A stretch of DNA of 64,000 nt, from NCBI GenBank assembly GCA_031550325.1, contig JAVBOR010000028.1, positions 1 to 64,000 of the forward strand, given 5' to 3'. Positions within the stretch are counted from its first letter, which is position 1, and every line of letters begins with the position of its first letter. Below are positions 1 through 8,652 of the stretch, in pieces. Position numbers and translations under genes: made by a program. The notes below the pieces were generated by a model that was given only the letters and a program-made list of their open reading frames with translations, did not search any database and had not been told where the DNA came from. This DNA is from JAVBTT01 sp031550325. GTDB lineage: Bacteria; Bacillota; Clostridia; Oscillospirales; UBA929.

Positions 1-179
1 GGACGAATGAGGCTTGACAGGCGAAAAAAATTAGAACCACAACTCTTTCACGGATTCACTCCGGGAAAGTCACCCAATGCGCGTCTTCACAAAGACGCGT
101 TCCTGCTCCCGTTTGTAGACAAATCGAAGGTTTGTCTACAGACTAAATGCTTTCCCGGAATGAATCCGGGAAAGCATTT
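1..179 (+). repeat. Modular hairpin repeat, copy R1 (left end cut by the window edge)
   Basis: Intergenic element in the gap downstream of the minus-strand MotE-like gene. Module names used below are defined here. M0 is a GTCGAGCC-containing hairpin, M1 a 25-nt hairpin, M2 a 20-nt hairpin, M3 a 27-nt hairpin and M4 a variable hairpin. In R1, M0 is largely outside the window. M1 is 45-69, M2 is 80-99 (8-bp stem CGCGTCTT/AAGACGCG), M3 is 114-140 (TGTAGACAAA pairing with TTTGTCTACA) and M4 is 145-179 (15-bp stem). The M3 stem sequence differs from the usual TGTCAAAGAACC form but still pairs perfectly over 10 bp. The remaining bases to the next gene show nothing else. Confidence 0.85.
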
Positions 180-237
180 TGATTTAATCTTTTGCGGTTT
201 TTATCCCGGCAAGACTCTTGACGGCGCTCGTGCCCGG

Positions 238-1077
238 TTATTCTTCCTCGGGCGGCTGGGCGAGCAGCTCCACAATATACGCTGCATAGTCTGCTTCCAT
301 CGCGTCCAGAATTTTGCCCAGGCTTGCCGGCTTGACCTTACGCAAAATGCCAATGAGCGTCGTCTCGTCCGACATCTCGGCAATGGCGTTGGCGGCGTTC
401 AGCGGCGTCATCTCCTGCAGGGATTTTGCCAGCCGTGAAATGTCCTCAGACGTGGCCCCTCCCACGGTCACGGTCGGCGACTCTTCGGACGAAAGGGCTT
501 CGTCCTCGCGGTCGTCAAGCTCGTATTCCCGCGCGTCAAGCTCGTCAGAACGCGCATCGAGCTCAGCCTCGCGCGCGTCAAGCTCATTGGAAAACTCCTC
601 AAGCTCCTTTTCCCAATCGGTGTAGTAGTCCTGCTCGGCGCGGTAGTAGTCCTCGCGGGATTCCTCATCGGGATTGAGAAACAGCAGGATCGGGCCGCGC
701 ACCACGCCCTCGGGGTCAAGGATATACTGCTTGTCGCCAAACTCATTGGTGATGCGCAGGCAGCACACGGCGACCACGGCGCCGATCAGCAGCACCCAGA
801 AAAGGCTTGTCAACAAAAGCGCTGTGCGCACGGGATGTCTGCGCTTTTCGCGCGCTTCCTCCCCCTCGCCGGACGAAGCGGACACGGAGGGCGCTCCGGG
901 TTTGGGCCTCTTGGGCGGCTTGGGCTTTTTCACGGGTTTTGGCTTCTTCTCGGGTTTTGGCTTTTTGGGCGCCTTGGTCTTGGGCGGCTTGGGGGGTTTG
1001 GTCTTTTTGCCCTTCTTCCCCTGCTCGGCCTCCTGATCAAGCTCGTCGACCGTCCTGGCCCGGGTTTCCGAATCCAT
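238..1077 (-). CDS. MotE/YlxF-like flagellar-operon membrane protein with MgtE N-domain
   Basis: About 279 residues. The ATG at 1077 is preceded by GGAGGA at good spacing; an in-frame TTG at 1083 is the alternative. Order of parts: a cytoplasmic Lys/Pro-rich tract (about residues 22-62, repeated KPKP/KKPK units), one membrane segment (about 85-107), a coiled coil with heptad-spaced ELDARE-type repeats (about 162-192), and a C-terminal helical domain resembling the MgtE intracellular N-domain (about 210-275). This arrangement and the place directly after fliJ match the ylxF/motE position in Firmicutes flagellar operons, where MotE-like proteins chaperone the stator or motor. Function is inferred from context and architecture. 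The highly charged proline-rich leader is longer than I expect for the family. Confidence 0.7.
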   Translation of the reverse strand: MDSETRARTVDELDQEAEQGKKGKKTKPPKPPKTKAPKKPKPEKKPKPVKKPKPPKRPKPGAPSVSASSGEGEEAREKRRHPVRTALLLTSLFWVLLIGAVVAVCCLRITNEFGDKQYILDPEGVVRGPILLFLNPDEESREDYYRAEQDYYTDWEKELEEFSNELDAREAELDARSDELDAREYELDDREDEALSSEESPTVTVGGATSEDISRLAKSLQEMTPLNAANAIAEMSDETTLIGILRKVKPASLGKILDAMEADYAAYIVELLAQPPEEE

Positions 1078-1125
1078 ACACAACTCCTCCGCCGCGGTAC
1101 GGCCGCCGTAATCTCCGCGCGCCGG

Positions 1126-1572
1126 TCAGGGCGCGGGCTGGTGAATCTTGTGGGTCATAAAGTCATCCATAACGGCCGCGTCCTCGGCCTTGATCAGCAG
1201 CTTGTACTCCTCGTATTGCTTTTCCCTGAGTTTTTCCAGCATCTTGCGCTCCTGCATGATTTCCACCAGTCTGCTTTGGATGCGCCGCTTTTCCTGCTCA
1301 GCCACTTCCACGGACGCGCGTTGCGTCTCAATTTTTTCCCGCAGAGCCCGAAATCCGACGGCGTATACGCTTAAGTCCGCGGGCGTGACCCCTTCGGCGC
1401 ACGCTGTGTTAAACGCGTCAACCTGCAAATCAAGCCTGTCGTGCAGCGCGGCCAGCTGCTGGCGCAGCTGCTTCAGCCTCAGCTCGCAGGCGCCCAACTC
1501 GGCCATGTGCTGCCGCTCCAGCGAGACCTTCATGTTCAGCACCGACTGCAGTGTGAAGATAAATTTTTTCAA
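1126..1572 (-). CDS. fliJ: FliJ, flagellar export coiled-coil protein
   Basis: 148 residues, almost entirely helical and charged, as expected for FliJ, the central stalk-like coiled coil that sits in the FliI hexamer and couples it to the FlhA export gate. It opens with a MKKFIFTLQSVL-type start, typical of FliJ. The start codon is TTG overlapping the fliI stop (TTGA), so translation is probably coupled. It is followed by the MotE-like gene after 48 bp. Assignment rests on start motif, size, coiled-coil content and position right after fliI, because FliJ sequences are poorly conserved. Confidence 0.85.
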   Translation of the reverse strand: MKKFIFTLQSVLNMKVSLERQHMAELGACELRLKQLRQQLAALHDRLDLQVDAFNTACAEGVTPADLSVYAVGFRALREKIETQRASVEVAEQEKRRIQSRLVEIMQERKMLEKLREKQYEEYKLLIKAEDAAVMDDFMTHKIHQPAP

Positions 1573-2888
1573 TGTGAGCCTCCGATGGCCATGAGCCTCT
1601 CAAGCGTCTGGTCAAAGGAACTGATCTCCTCCACGCGCTGCAGCAGTAATGCGTTGATCTGGTCGTTCTGCTCAATGGCGGCGTCAATTTCGGGGTTTGA
1701 TCCCGCCCTGTATGCGCCGATGTTGATTAAGTCCTGCGCGTCCCGGTAAACTGCCATTTTGCTTTTGACGTCGGCCGCCTTGTCCCGGTGCTCGCGCGAC
1801 ACGATGTCGGGCATCAGGCGGGACACACTGGCCAAAATGTCGATGGCCGGATAGTGGTTGCGGTTGGCCAGCTGCCTGGACAACACGATATGGCCGTCCA
1901 GAATGCCGCGCGCCGTGTCGGTGATCGGCTCATTGAGGTCGTCGCCCTCGACAAGCACCGTGTACAGAGCCGTGATCGAGCCCTTGCTGGAGTTTCCCGT
2001 GCGTTCCAGCAGCTTGGGCATGACGGTGTATACCGACGGCGTGTATCCGCGGGACACGGGAGGTTCGCCGATGGCCATGCCGATCTCGCGCTGCGCCATT
2101 GCGTACCGCGTAAGCGAGTCCATCATCAAAAGCACGTTCAGGCCCTGGTTGCGGTAGTACTCGGCGATCGACGTGCCCACCAGCGCCGACTTCGCGCGAA
2201 TCAGCGCGGGCTGGTCGCTTGAGGCCACCACTATGACAGAGCGGCGCAGGCCCTCCTCCTGGAGATCCTTTTGCAGGAAGTCGTTGACCTCGCGCCCGCG
2301 CTCGCCGATGAGCGTGATCACGTTGATGTCGCTGCGCGCGTTGCGGGCGATCATGCCGAGAAGCGTAGACTTGCCCACGCCCGAGCCGGCGAAGATCCCG
2401 ATTCTCTGCCCGCGCCCGCAGGTGAGCAGCCCGTCAATGGCCCGCACGCCCAGCGGCAGGATTTCCCCGATGCGCGGCCGCGAGATGGGGTTGGGCGGCG
2501 CGCTCTCCACCGTGTAGAACTCCTGCGGCACAATGGCAGGGCCGCCGTCCATCGGCGCGCCGAGGCCGTCCAGTACGCGTCCGAGGTAGTTCATGCCCAC
2601 CGGCACGCGCAGGGAGCGGTTGGTGGACACCACGCGCGAGCCCGGCCCGACGCCGGTCATGTCCCCATAGGGCATCAGCAGCACGCGACGCTCGCGAAAG
2701 CCAACCACCTCGGCCTGGATATAATGCTCCCCGTGCAGGGTGTAAATGCGGCACATCTCGCCGATCTGAACAGCCGGACCATTTGCCTCGACGGTCAGGC
2801 CGGCAATCATCTGTACTTTTCCCGAATACTCCAGGGGGTCGGTCTTTTGCAGCAGCCGGCTGATGCTGTCAAAGTCAATTGCGGCCAT
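1569..2888 (-). CDS. fliI: FliI, flagellar type III export ATPase
   Basis: 439 residues. The ATG at 2888 has GAGGAGG 8 nt upstream; the open frame extends further but has no better start. FliI is the hexameric ATPase, related to F1-beta, that unfolds and delivers flagellar substrates to the export gate. Walker A AGSGVGKST lies near residue 167, and the LLMMDSLTRYA Walker B region and the QREIG motif follow. The C-terminus carries the usual DQTLERLM end. It overlaps fliJ by 4 nt and follows fliH by 19 nt, so fliH-fliI-fliJ form one translational block. Confidence 0.97.
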   Translation of the reverse strand: MAAIDFDSISRLLQKTDPLEYSGKVQMIAGLTVEANGPAVQIGEMCRIYTLHGEHYIQAEVVGFRERRVLLMPYGDMTGVGPGSRVVSTNRSLRVPVGMNYLGRVLDGLGAPMDGGPAIVPQEFYTVESAPPNPISRPRIGEILPLGVRAIDGLLTCGRGQRIGIFAGSGVGKSTLLGMIARNARSDINVITLIGERGREVNDFLQKDLQEEGLRRSVIVVASSDQPALIRAKSALVGTSIAEYYRNQGLNVLLMMDSLTRYAMAQREIGMAIGEPPVSRGYTPSVYTVMPKLLERTGNSSKGSITALYTVLVEGDDLNEPITDTARGILDGHIVLSRQLANRNHYPAIDILASVSRLMPDIVSREHRDKAADVKSKMAVYRDAQDLINIGAYRAGSNPEIDAAIEQNDQINALLLQRVEEISSFDQTLERLMAIGGSH

Positions 2889-2907
2889 AGACGGCCTCCT
2901 CGTCAGA

Positions 2908-3672
2908 TTATGGCTCCAGGCCCAGTCCGTTCTCAATCTGCGCAATCTGGGCGCTGAGGCCGCAGTCTATCACGCCGCTGTCGGTCTCAATCAGGCAGCC
3001 GCCGGTCTCCACCGAGGAGTCGATCATCACCTGCGCGGTCAGATTTCCGTTGGCCGTGCGGATCTTGGCGGAATCTCGGCTGTTGAAATAGCGCACGTAC
3101 TCAGCCGGATTGACCCGTAAAATGACGTTTGACTCGGCCTTGATGGCGCCGAGCGCCGCGGTCAGGATGGTCATATACGCGCCGTCGTTGTGATCCAGCT
3201 CATAGCGCATAATCTTTTCGGCCACTTCCAGCGCCAGATGCAGAATCTTCGGCTCCATCTCGTCCAGCATCGCGTCCCGCTCGCCGCGCGCGCTCTCCAA
3301 AAGCTCTTGCGCGTCCTCGTCGGCCTTGCGGAGAATGTCCTCGGTCGTCTTCTTCGCCGCGTCCAGTCCCTGCTCGAAGCCCTCGTCATATGCCTCCTGC
3401 CGCAGGCTTTCCACCTGCCGCCGCGCCTCGGCGAGGGTTTTCCCGGCCTCTTTTCTGGCGTCGGCAAGGATCATCGCCGCCTCGTCCTGTGCCGCCAAGA
3501 GCAGCTCCCCATACGCCGTCTCATACTCCTGGCGAACCTGGCGCTCCATCTCCTCGCGCTCCTCCTGCGTGGGGCCGGCGGGCGCCTCGGGCGCGGACAC
3601 GGACGCGGCGGACACGCCGAGGCTTTCCTGCCTGCAAAATCGGGCCAGCTCGGCCTTGATGATGTTAGACAA
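2908..3672 (-). CDS. fliH: FliH, flagellar export ATPase regulator
   Basis: About 254 residues from a TTG start at 3672 that overlaps the fliG stop and has GGAGG 9 nt upstream; an ATG at 3717 would give 269 residues but lies deep inside fliG. FliH forms a dimeric stalk that binds FliI and tethers it to the C-ring, like the peripheral stalk of rotary ATPases. The central part is a long Glu/Ala/Arg-rich coiled coil (EAGKTLAEARRQ and similar). The C-terminal third resembles the FliH/V-ATPase E globular domain. It sits between fliG and fliI as in Bacillus. Confidence 0.9.
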   Translation of the reverse strand: MSNIIKAELARFCRQESLGVSAASVSAPEAPAGPTQEEREEMERQVRQEYETAYGELLLAAQDEAAMILADARKEAGKTLAEARRQVESLRQEAYDEGFEQGLDAAKKTTEDILRKADEDAQELLESARGERDAMLDEMEPKILHLALEVAEKIMRYELDHNDGAYMTILTAALGAIKAESNVILRVNPAEYVRYFNSRDSAKIRTANGNLTAQVMIDSSVETGGCLIETDSGVIDCGLSAQIAQIENGLGLEP

Positions 3673-4672
3673 TAACCTCGTCCTCCGATCCGCGCGAGAT
3701 AATGATCTCGCCGGCATCCTGAAGCTTGCGGATGACGTTGACGATCTTCTGCTGCGAATCCTCGACGTCGCGCACCCGGACCGGGCCCATGTACTCCATG
3801 TCCTCCCGGATCATATCGGCCAGGCGCTTGGACATGTTCTCAAAGATGAGTGCGCACACCTCGGGCGTCGCGTTTTTAAGCGCAACGGTGAGGTCGGAGT
3901 TCTCCACCTCTTTGAGCACGCGCTGAATGGCGCGCTTGTCCAGCTTGATAATGTCCTCAAACACAAACATTTTGCGTCTGATCTCGTCCACGAGATCACT
4001 GTGCTCAATCTCAAGCTCTTCCAGCACGCGGCGTTCGGTGCCGCGGTCGGTGGCGTTGAGGATTTCCACAATGCTTTCAATGCCGCCGACCGACGTAAAG
4101 TCATCGGTGCCGAGCGAAGAGAGCTTCTTATCCAAAATGCGCTCGATCTCCCGCACGTATTCAGGGCTGGTGCGGTCCATGCGGGAAATGCGCGCCACAA
4201 CGTCGCTCTGCTTTTCGCCGGGGAGCTTGGCCAGAATGTCGGCCGACATCGCCGGCTCAAGATAGGACAAAATGAGCGCGATGGTCTGCGGATGCTCATT
4301 CTGCACAAAGTTCAGAATCTGGTTGGGGTCGGCCTTGCGGGCAAAGTCAAACGGGCGCACCTGCAGAGAGGACGTCAGCCTGCTGATCAGCTGGAAGGCC
4401 CTGTCCGCGCCGATGGCTTTCTCCAGCACCTCGCGCGCATAGTCGATGCCGCCCTCCGAGATATAGTTCTGGGCAAGGCACTCCTCATAGAACTCCTGAA
4501 TCACGGCCTCTTTGGTTTCGGCGTCGACGCGCCGGACGTTGGTGATGTCCAGCGTAATCTGCTCGATCTCATCGTCCCGCAGATGTTTGAAAATGCGCGC
4601 CGAATACTCTTTCCCCAGCGCGATAAGCAATATGGCCGTTTTTTCCCGTCCGCTCAGCACCAGCGTTGACAT
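3665..4672 (-). CDS. fliG: FliG, flagellar motor switch protein
   Basis: 335 residues, the normal size. FliG forms the upper C-ring, attaches to FliF through its N-terminal domain, and interacts with the stators through its C-terminal domain. Visible features are the N-terminal SGREKTAILLIALG start, the central armadillo region with the EHPQTIALILSYL stretch (the EHPQ motif), and the C-terminal torque helix region with charged residues (FEDIIKLDKRAIQ). It follows fliF by 16 bp. The stop overlaps the proposed TTG start of fliH, which suggests tight coupling of the two products. Confidence 0.97.
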   Translation of the reverse strand: MSTLVLSGREKTAILLIALGKEYSARIFKHLRDDEIEQITLDITNVRRVDAETKEAVIQEFYEECLAQNYISEGGIDYAREVLEKAIGADRAFQLISRLTSSLQVRPFDFARKADPNQILNFVQNEHPQTIALILSYLEPAMSADILAKLPGEKQSDVVARISRMDRTSPEYVREIERILDKKLSSLGTDDFTSVGGIESIVEILNATDRGTERRVLEELEIEHSDLVDEIRRKMFVFEDIIKLDKRAIQRVLKEVENSDLTVALKNATPEVCALIFENMSKRLADMIREDMEYMGPVRVRDVEDSQQKIVNVIRKLQDAGEIIISRGSEDEVIV

Positions 4673-4688
4673 GCCCCGTCACCCCCCA

Positions 4689-6302
4689 TCAATGCTTTCC
4701 ATAGTCCTCCGAAAGCCAATTGCGCAGCAGATTGGCCACGGCGTCGGGATTGTTCTCAATAAACTCCTCCACCCGCTCCCGGGTGGGCGATTTGGTGACC
4801 TCAATCTGCGCGCCGAGCGTGGCCAGCTTGACAAGCTCTCCGTATTCGTTGATCTCGTCCTGAGCCTGCCCAAGCTTCTCCATCGCGAGCTCCTCTGCTT
4901 CCGACGGTTTTTTGCGCAGCAGCGACATGGCCTTGACCATCAGGGTGATGACGCACGCGCCGATGATCGCGTACAGCACAAGCGTGCGAATCAGCTCCAT
5001 CATGTCAGCGTTTTGCTGGTCACTGCGGATCTGCTCCTGCAGGCTCTTCTCCTCGGCCACGCCGTCAAACGTCTGGAAGGCGACCGTGATGAGACCGTAA
5101 TCGGCTTTTTCCAAGCCGGTCGCGCCGCCGACCAGCGTTCGGATGGCCTCGGCGTTGGAGTTTTCCTGGCTGACGCTGCCGCTGTCCACGACAACGGAGA
5201 TCGTCAGATGCTCAATGCTCCCCTTGGCCTTTTGAATCTGCTCCTCGACCTTGTTGACCTCGTAGTTGATCGTCTCGGAGAGTTTGCTGTAGTCGCTGAC
5301 GGCGTTCCCGTCGATCTCGGTGTACTCGTCGGCGCCGCCGTTTTCGTCTATGCCGGGCTCGCCCGTGGCCGCCGACGTGCCGTGCACCTGCTCGTTGATG
5401 GTCTGGGAGGAGATCACAATGCCGTCCTCATCGACCACGGGCGAGAAAAATGTGTTCTGAACAGCATGGTCGTCAAAATTCAGCGCCGTGTTGACCACAA
5501 CGCGCACGTGGTTCTGCCCGAACAGAGGACGCAGCAGGCCCATGATCGCCGACTCCAGGTCGCGCTGCACCCGGTTCTGGTAGGCATAGTTGTTTTCCAG
5601 CGTGGAGTAGACGTCATCGCGGCTTTTGAGCACGGCCCCGGTGTTGTCGGTGACCGAGACGTTGTCCGGGGACAGGCCGGCCACGGCGTTGGCCACAAGG
5701 TTTTCCACGGTTTGCACCATGGCCTGCGTGGGCGCCTCGTTGGGCTCCATGGTCAGGATGACCGAGGCGGTCACGTCCTGAATTTCGGTTTGAAAAACGG
5801 CGTAGCTGTTCTCGGGAACGGCCAGCAGCACGATGGCGTCTGACACGCCGTTGATTTTGCGGATGGCCGTGCGCAGGTTCTCCTGCTTCTGATAGAGCTC
5901 ATATTGATGTTTTTCATAGTCCGAGGTCGTAAGCCCCGATCCCTGGCTGAACAGGTCATAGCTGATGCCGGTCTGCGGAACGCCCTGGCTGGCAAAGGAG
6001 ATGTTCAGTTCGTCCCGGCGCTCTTCCGGCACGAGCACAGTTGTACCGCCGTCTGCGGTGCGGTAGGCAATGCCCTGACCCTGCAGCTCCGTGGTCACCT
6101 GCTGCGCCGAAGCGGCGTCCAGCTGAGAAAACAGAACCACATAGTCTGTCCTGGTCAGCAGAACCACGGCAGCAACAATCACCACAATCGCCACTCCCGC
6201 AATGAGGAAGAAGCGCGTGCGGTCCCTTTTTTCAACTCGCTGCCATAAATCCACAAACTGCTGACGGATCTTTTTAATCAGGTCAAGAAAATTCAATAGC
6301 AT
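4689..6302 (-). CDS. fliF: FliF, flagellar MS-ring protein
   Basis: 537 residues. FliF builds the membrane and supramembrane ring on which the rotor and export gate assemble. There is an N-terminal membrane segment (about residues 28-50), a long extracytoplasmic part with the YscJ/FliF ring-building domains (VPEERRDELNISFASQGVP region), and a C-terminal membrane helix (about 445-465) followed by the cytoplasmic tail that binds FliG. The ATG is preceded by a GAGGGG ribosome-binding sequence. A gap of 101 bp separates it from fliE, with no strong terminator visible. Confidence 0.97.
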   Translation of the reverse strand: MLLNFLDLIKKIRQQFVDLWQRVEKRDRTRFFLIAGVAIVVIVAAVVLLTRTDYVVLFSQLDAASAQQVTTELQGQGIAYRTADGGTTVLVPEERRDELNISFASQGVPQTGISYDLFSQGSGLTTSDYEKHQYELYQKQENLRTAIRKINGVSDAIVLLAVPENSYAVFQTEIQDVTASVILTMEPNEAPTQAMVQTVENLVANAVAGLSPDNVSVTDNTGAVLKSRDDVYSTLENNYAYQNRVQRDLESAIMGLLRPLFGQNHVRVVVNTALNFDDHAVQNTFFSPVVDEDGIVISSQTINEQVHGTSAATGEPGIDENGGADEYTEIDGNAVSDYSKLSETINYEVNKVEEQIQKAKGSIEHLTISVVVDSGSVSQENSNAEAIRTLVGGATGLEKADYGLITVAFQTFDGVAEEKSLQEQIRSDQQNADMMELIRTLVLYAIIGACVITLMVKAMSLLRKKPSEAEELAMEKLGQAQDEINEYGELVKLATLGAQIEVTKSPTRERVEEFIENNPDAVANLLRNWLSEDYGKH

Positions 6303-6403
6303 CCCCTCAATTGCACATCATGGCGTTGTATTACGGGGGAAGCCGGAACGCTTTCCCCCGCAGTCAACCTAAGCAATCCCGCAAAGAGCGCCGTAATCCC
6401 CGT

Positions 6404-6739
6404 TTAGATCTGCATTCTCATGACTTCCTGATAGGCCTCGACCACCCGGTCCCGAATCTGAACCGTAAGGTTGAGCATGATGTCTGCCTTCGCGCTGGTC
6501 AGTCCCACCGTGTGCAGGTCCTGCACCTCTCCCAGCAGCATGCCGATATCGCTGGTTTTGGACTCAGAGTCTGTGGCGACGGTATTGGCCATCGCCTCAC
6601 TCAGAAAATCGGCAAACCCGACGCCGGTCGTGCCCCCGCTCTGCGCCGTGACCACCGGCGTGGCGTCCTTGATCTGGCCGATCGTGGACAAACTCGGCAA
6701 AATAGAGGCGTTACTCAGGGCAGAAATATTGATGGCCAT
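6404..6739 (-). CDS. fliE: FliE, flagellar hook-basal body adaptor
   Basis: 111 residues. FliE joins the MS-ring/export gate to the proximal rod. The C-terminal half has the family pattern: FADFLSEAMANTV, then LLGEVQDLHTVGLTSAKADIML and the QIRDRVVEAYQEVMRMQI end. The N-terminus is short and poorly conserved, as usual. It lies between flgC (128 bp upstream) and fliF, the standard flgB-flgC-fliE-fliF order of Firmicutes. Confidence 0.95.
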   Translation of the reverse strand: MAINISALSNASILPSLSTIGQIKDATPVVTAQSGGTTGVGFADFLSEAMANTVATDSESKTSDIGMLLGEVQDLHTVGLTSAKADIMLNLTVQIRDRVVEAYQEVMRMQI

Positions 6740-6867
6740 TCATGTCCTCCTTTGGTTTACGCCGGACGCCGGCAACAAACCCTGCCGCGCCCCGTCCAAA
6801 GCGTAATGGGGTGGCAGCGTCATCCCGTCCGGGCGCACAAACATGCCCGCGACGGAGTTTCAAGAGC

Positions 6868-7308
6868 TTACCGGCCGATTTCAAGCGCTTTCATGGCAAT
6901 GTTGCGGTAGTTGTTGAGCACCGTGATGTTGGCTTCATAGGAGCGCGTGGCGGAAATCATGTCGACCATTTCCTTTTCCATGTCGACATTGGGGTATTCG
7001 ACATATCCGTCTGCGTTGGCGTCGGGATGCCCCGGCTCATAGACAAGCTTGAACGGGCTCTGATCCTCGCCCTGCGACACTACGCGCACCCCCGCGCCGC
7101 CGATACGCTCCTGTGAGGCCTGCAGCCACTCCGAAAAGAGATAGGGCTGCGTTTTTTCCTCAAAGACGACGTATTTCCGCCGGTACGGCGTGCCGTCGGC
7201 GGTACGGGTCGTGGTGGCGTTGGCGACGTTTTCGCCGATGACGTCCATGCGGTACCGCTGCGCCGTCAGTGCCGACGCACTGATGTTCATACTTCTGAAA
7301 ATGTTCAC
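6868..7308 (-). CDS. flgC: FlgC, flagellar proximal rod protein
   Basis: 146 residues. FlgC is a rod subunit secreted by the flagellar export system and lacks a cleaved signal. The N-terminal rod signature (SASALTAQRYRMDVIGENVANA) and C-terminal NVDMEKEMVDMISATRSYEANI heptad region are clear. A slightly long central loop around residues 40-80 differs from short FlgC forms. It follows flgB by 35 bp. Confidence 0.96.
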   Translation of the reverse strand: MNIFRSMNISASALTAQRYRMDVIGENVANATTTRTADGTPYRRKYVVFEEKTQPYLFSEWLQASQERIGGAGVRVVSQGEDQSPFKLVYEPGHPDANADGYVEYPNVDMEKEMVDMISATRSYEANITVLNNYRNIAMKALEIGR

Positions 7309-7343
7309 AAAATTCCTCCCCAGGACAAATTATTGTGCGTGTA

Positions 7344-7757
7344 TTACCTGCTTCCGGTGATGGCCAGCCGCAGACGGGAAAACTCCGCGTTGGCCTTGTT
7401 CACTTCCTCGTTGTATAATATGGTGTTCTGGGACAGCTCAACCATCTCCTGGTCGACGTCCACATTGTTGCCGTCCATACGCATGGAGTGATGCGTCTCG
7501 CTCACGACCACGGGATTTACAGCCAGCGGGTCGGAGGGGGAAAACTGAAAATGGCCGGGACGGGTTGTCTTGTTGGGTATCGAGCCCTGATCCTCCAGGG
7601 CCTGCCGAAACGCCGTCTCAAATTCAATGTGCTGACTCTTGTAGTTGGGGGTGTCGGCATTGGCAATGTTTTGGGAGATGACCTCCTGGCGCTGCCAGGC
7701 TACATCCATGCCCTTTGCCAGAAGGTTTACATGTCCAAACAGGCGGTCAAGCAACAA
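7344..7757 (-). CDS. flgB: FlgB, flagellar proximal rod protein
   Basis: 137 residues if translation starts at the TTG at 7757, which has an AAGGAAG ribosome-binding sequence and gives the normal family length. An ATG at 7850 would add 31 residues that cross a GC hairpin and look non-coding. FlgB forms the base of the rod. The VISQNIANADTPNYKSQ rod signature and the C-terminal VDVDQEMVELSQNTILYN segment are diagnostic. First gene of the flagellar block seen here. Confidence 0.93.
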   Translation of the reverse strand: MLLDRLFGHVNLLAKGMDVAWQRQEVISQNIANADTPNYKSQHIEFETAFRQALEDQGSIPNKTTRPGHFQFSPSDPLAVNPVVVSETHHSMRMDGNNVDVDQEMVELSQNTILYNEEVNKANAEFSRLRLAITGSR

Positions 7758-7795
7758 AACCACTTCCTTTTTAAACTCTGACAAAAAAGCACAAG

Positions 7796-7823
7796 AATAA
7801 AAACCCCGGCCGCGCGCGGCCGG
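7796..7823 (-). terminator. GC hairpin plus T-run between the transglycosylase gene and flgB
   Basis: On the minus strand an 18-nt self-complementary sequence (CCGGCCGC.GCGGCCGG) is followed by GGTTTTTATT. It reads as an intrinsic terminator for the upstream lytic transglycosylase transcript, or as an attenuator of read-through into the flagellar genes. Exact edges are approximate. Confidence 0.5.
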
Positions 7824-7923
7824 CACCGGCTCCATCCCTGTGATTCTCATACCCTTCTATCGTATAGACCCGCGCGGGGGTTTAGCTGCTGTTGGGTTCT
7901 TTTCCAAATTATTCTAAGCCGGC

Positions 7924-8577
7924 TTACAGCGACGCCGCCTGACTGTAGTTTTCCCGAAGATACGCTTCAATACGCTCCAAATGCGTCCTTGTTTCGGCCG
8001 GCAGCAGCGCGAGCTGCTGCTCGCTGTCAAGCGCCGTAATGCCGCGTTTGTTCAGTCCCGCCGCGCCGCAGTTATACGCGGCGACCGCCATTTTGGCGTC
8101 CCCGTTATATTTTTCAAGCAACGCGGCCAGCAGCCGCACGCCGCCGTCCACGTTCTGCCCCGGATCAAAAGGGTCTTCAACGCCCAGTCCGGCCGCCGTG
8201 GCCGGCATGAGCTGCATGAGTCCCATTGCGCCCTTCGGTGAAACCGCCTCGGCGCGGTATCCCGACTCGGCCCACATCAGCGCGTCGATCAGGCCGGCGC
8301 TGACGCCATAGCGCTCGCTCGCCTGCAAAATGAGTTCGTCAATCTCCGACCGGCCGGTTTGCGTGATCCGGGAGCCGGAGGACATCAGCGGATCAGCCGC
8401 TGTTTGCTCAATCTGCGGCTCGGCGGTGACCACCTGAGGCTCGGCGCGCTGCACAGCGCGCTCAAAATACAGCGAAAACTTGCGCCCGGTGGCCGCGGAG
8501 ATCGTCTGCAAGCGGGACTCAACCGTGCTCTGTACTTGCTGAAGGCGCGCGCTTGCCAATTGTGCCGCGTCTACCAT
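7924..8577 (-). CDS. Lytic transglycosylase, SLT (GH23) family
   Basis: 217 residues from the ATG at 8577, with GGAGG at 9 nt; an upstream ATG at 8583 is too close to that site. The N-terminal 70 residues are linker-like, with no signal peptide visible. The C-terminal SLT domain starts near residue 78. Catalytic Glu104 lies in the MWAESGY motif, followed by GAMGLMQLMP and the AVAAYNCG motif, all typical of goose-type lytic transglycosylases. The enzyme cleaves the MurNAc-GlcNAc bond of peptidoglycan with anhydro-sugar formation. Next to flgB and without a Sec signal, it may be exported by the flagellar machine to open the wall for the rod; that role is inference. Confidence 0.88.
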   Translation of the reverse strand: MVDAAQLASARLQQVQSTVESRLQTISAATGRKFSLYFERAVQRAEPQVVTAEPQIEQTAADPLMSSGSRITQTGRSEIDELILQASERYGVSAGLIDALMWAESGYRAEAVSPKGAMGLMQLMPATAAGLGVEDPFDPGQNVDGGVRLLAALLEKYNGDAKMAVAAYNCGAAGLNKRGITALDSEQQLALLPAETRTHLERIEAYLRENYSQAASL

Positions 8578-8623
8578 CAACATCCACCTCCGACAGTTTT
8601 TTCTTGTCCGCTTTGTGTGAAAA

Positions 8624-8652
8624 AGTATATCACATGTGCGAACTTTCGTCAA
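8624..8652 (-). promoter_or_regulatory. Sigma-A promoter for the lytic transglycosylase gene
   Basis: On the minus strand TTGACG (8652-8647) and TATACT (8629-8624) are separated by 17 nt, about 45 nt upstream of the start codon at 8577. A good match to the vegetative consensus. Confidence 0.7.

Noticed and set aside
7856..7884. A sigma-D-like promoter (TAAA...ACGATA) upstream of flgB
   Set aside because: Spacing is off by one or more and the -10 matches poorly; a hairpin with T-run lies between it and flgB.
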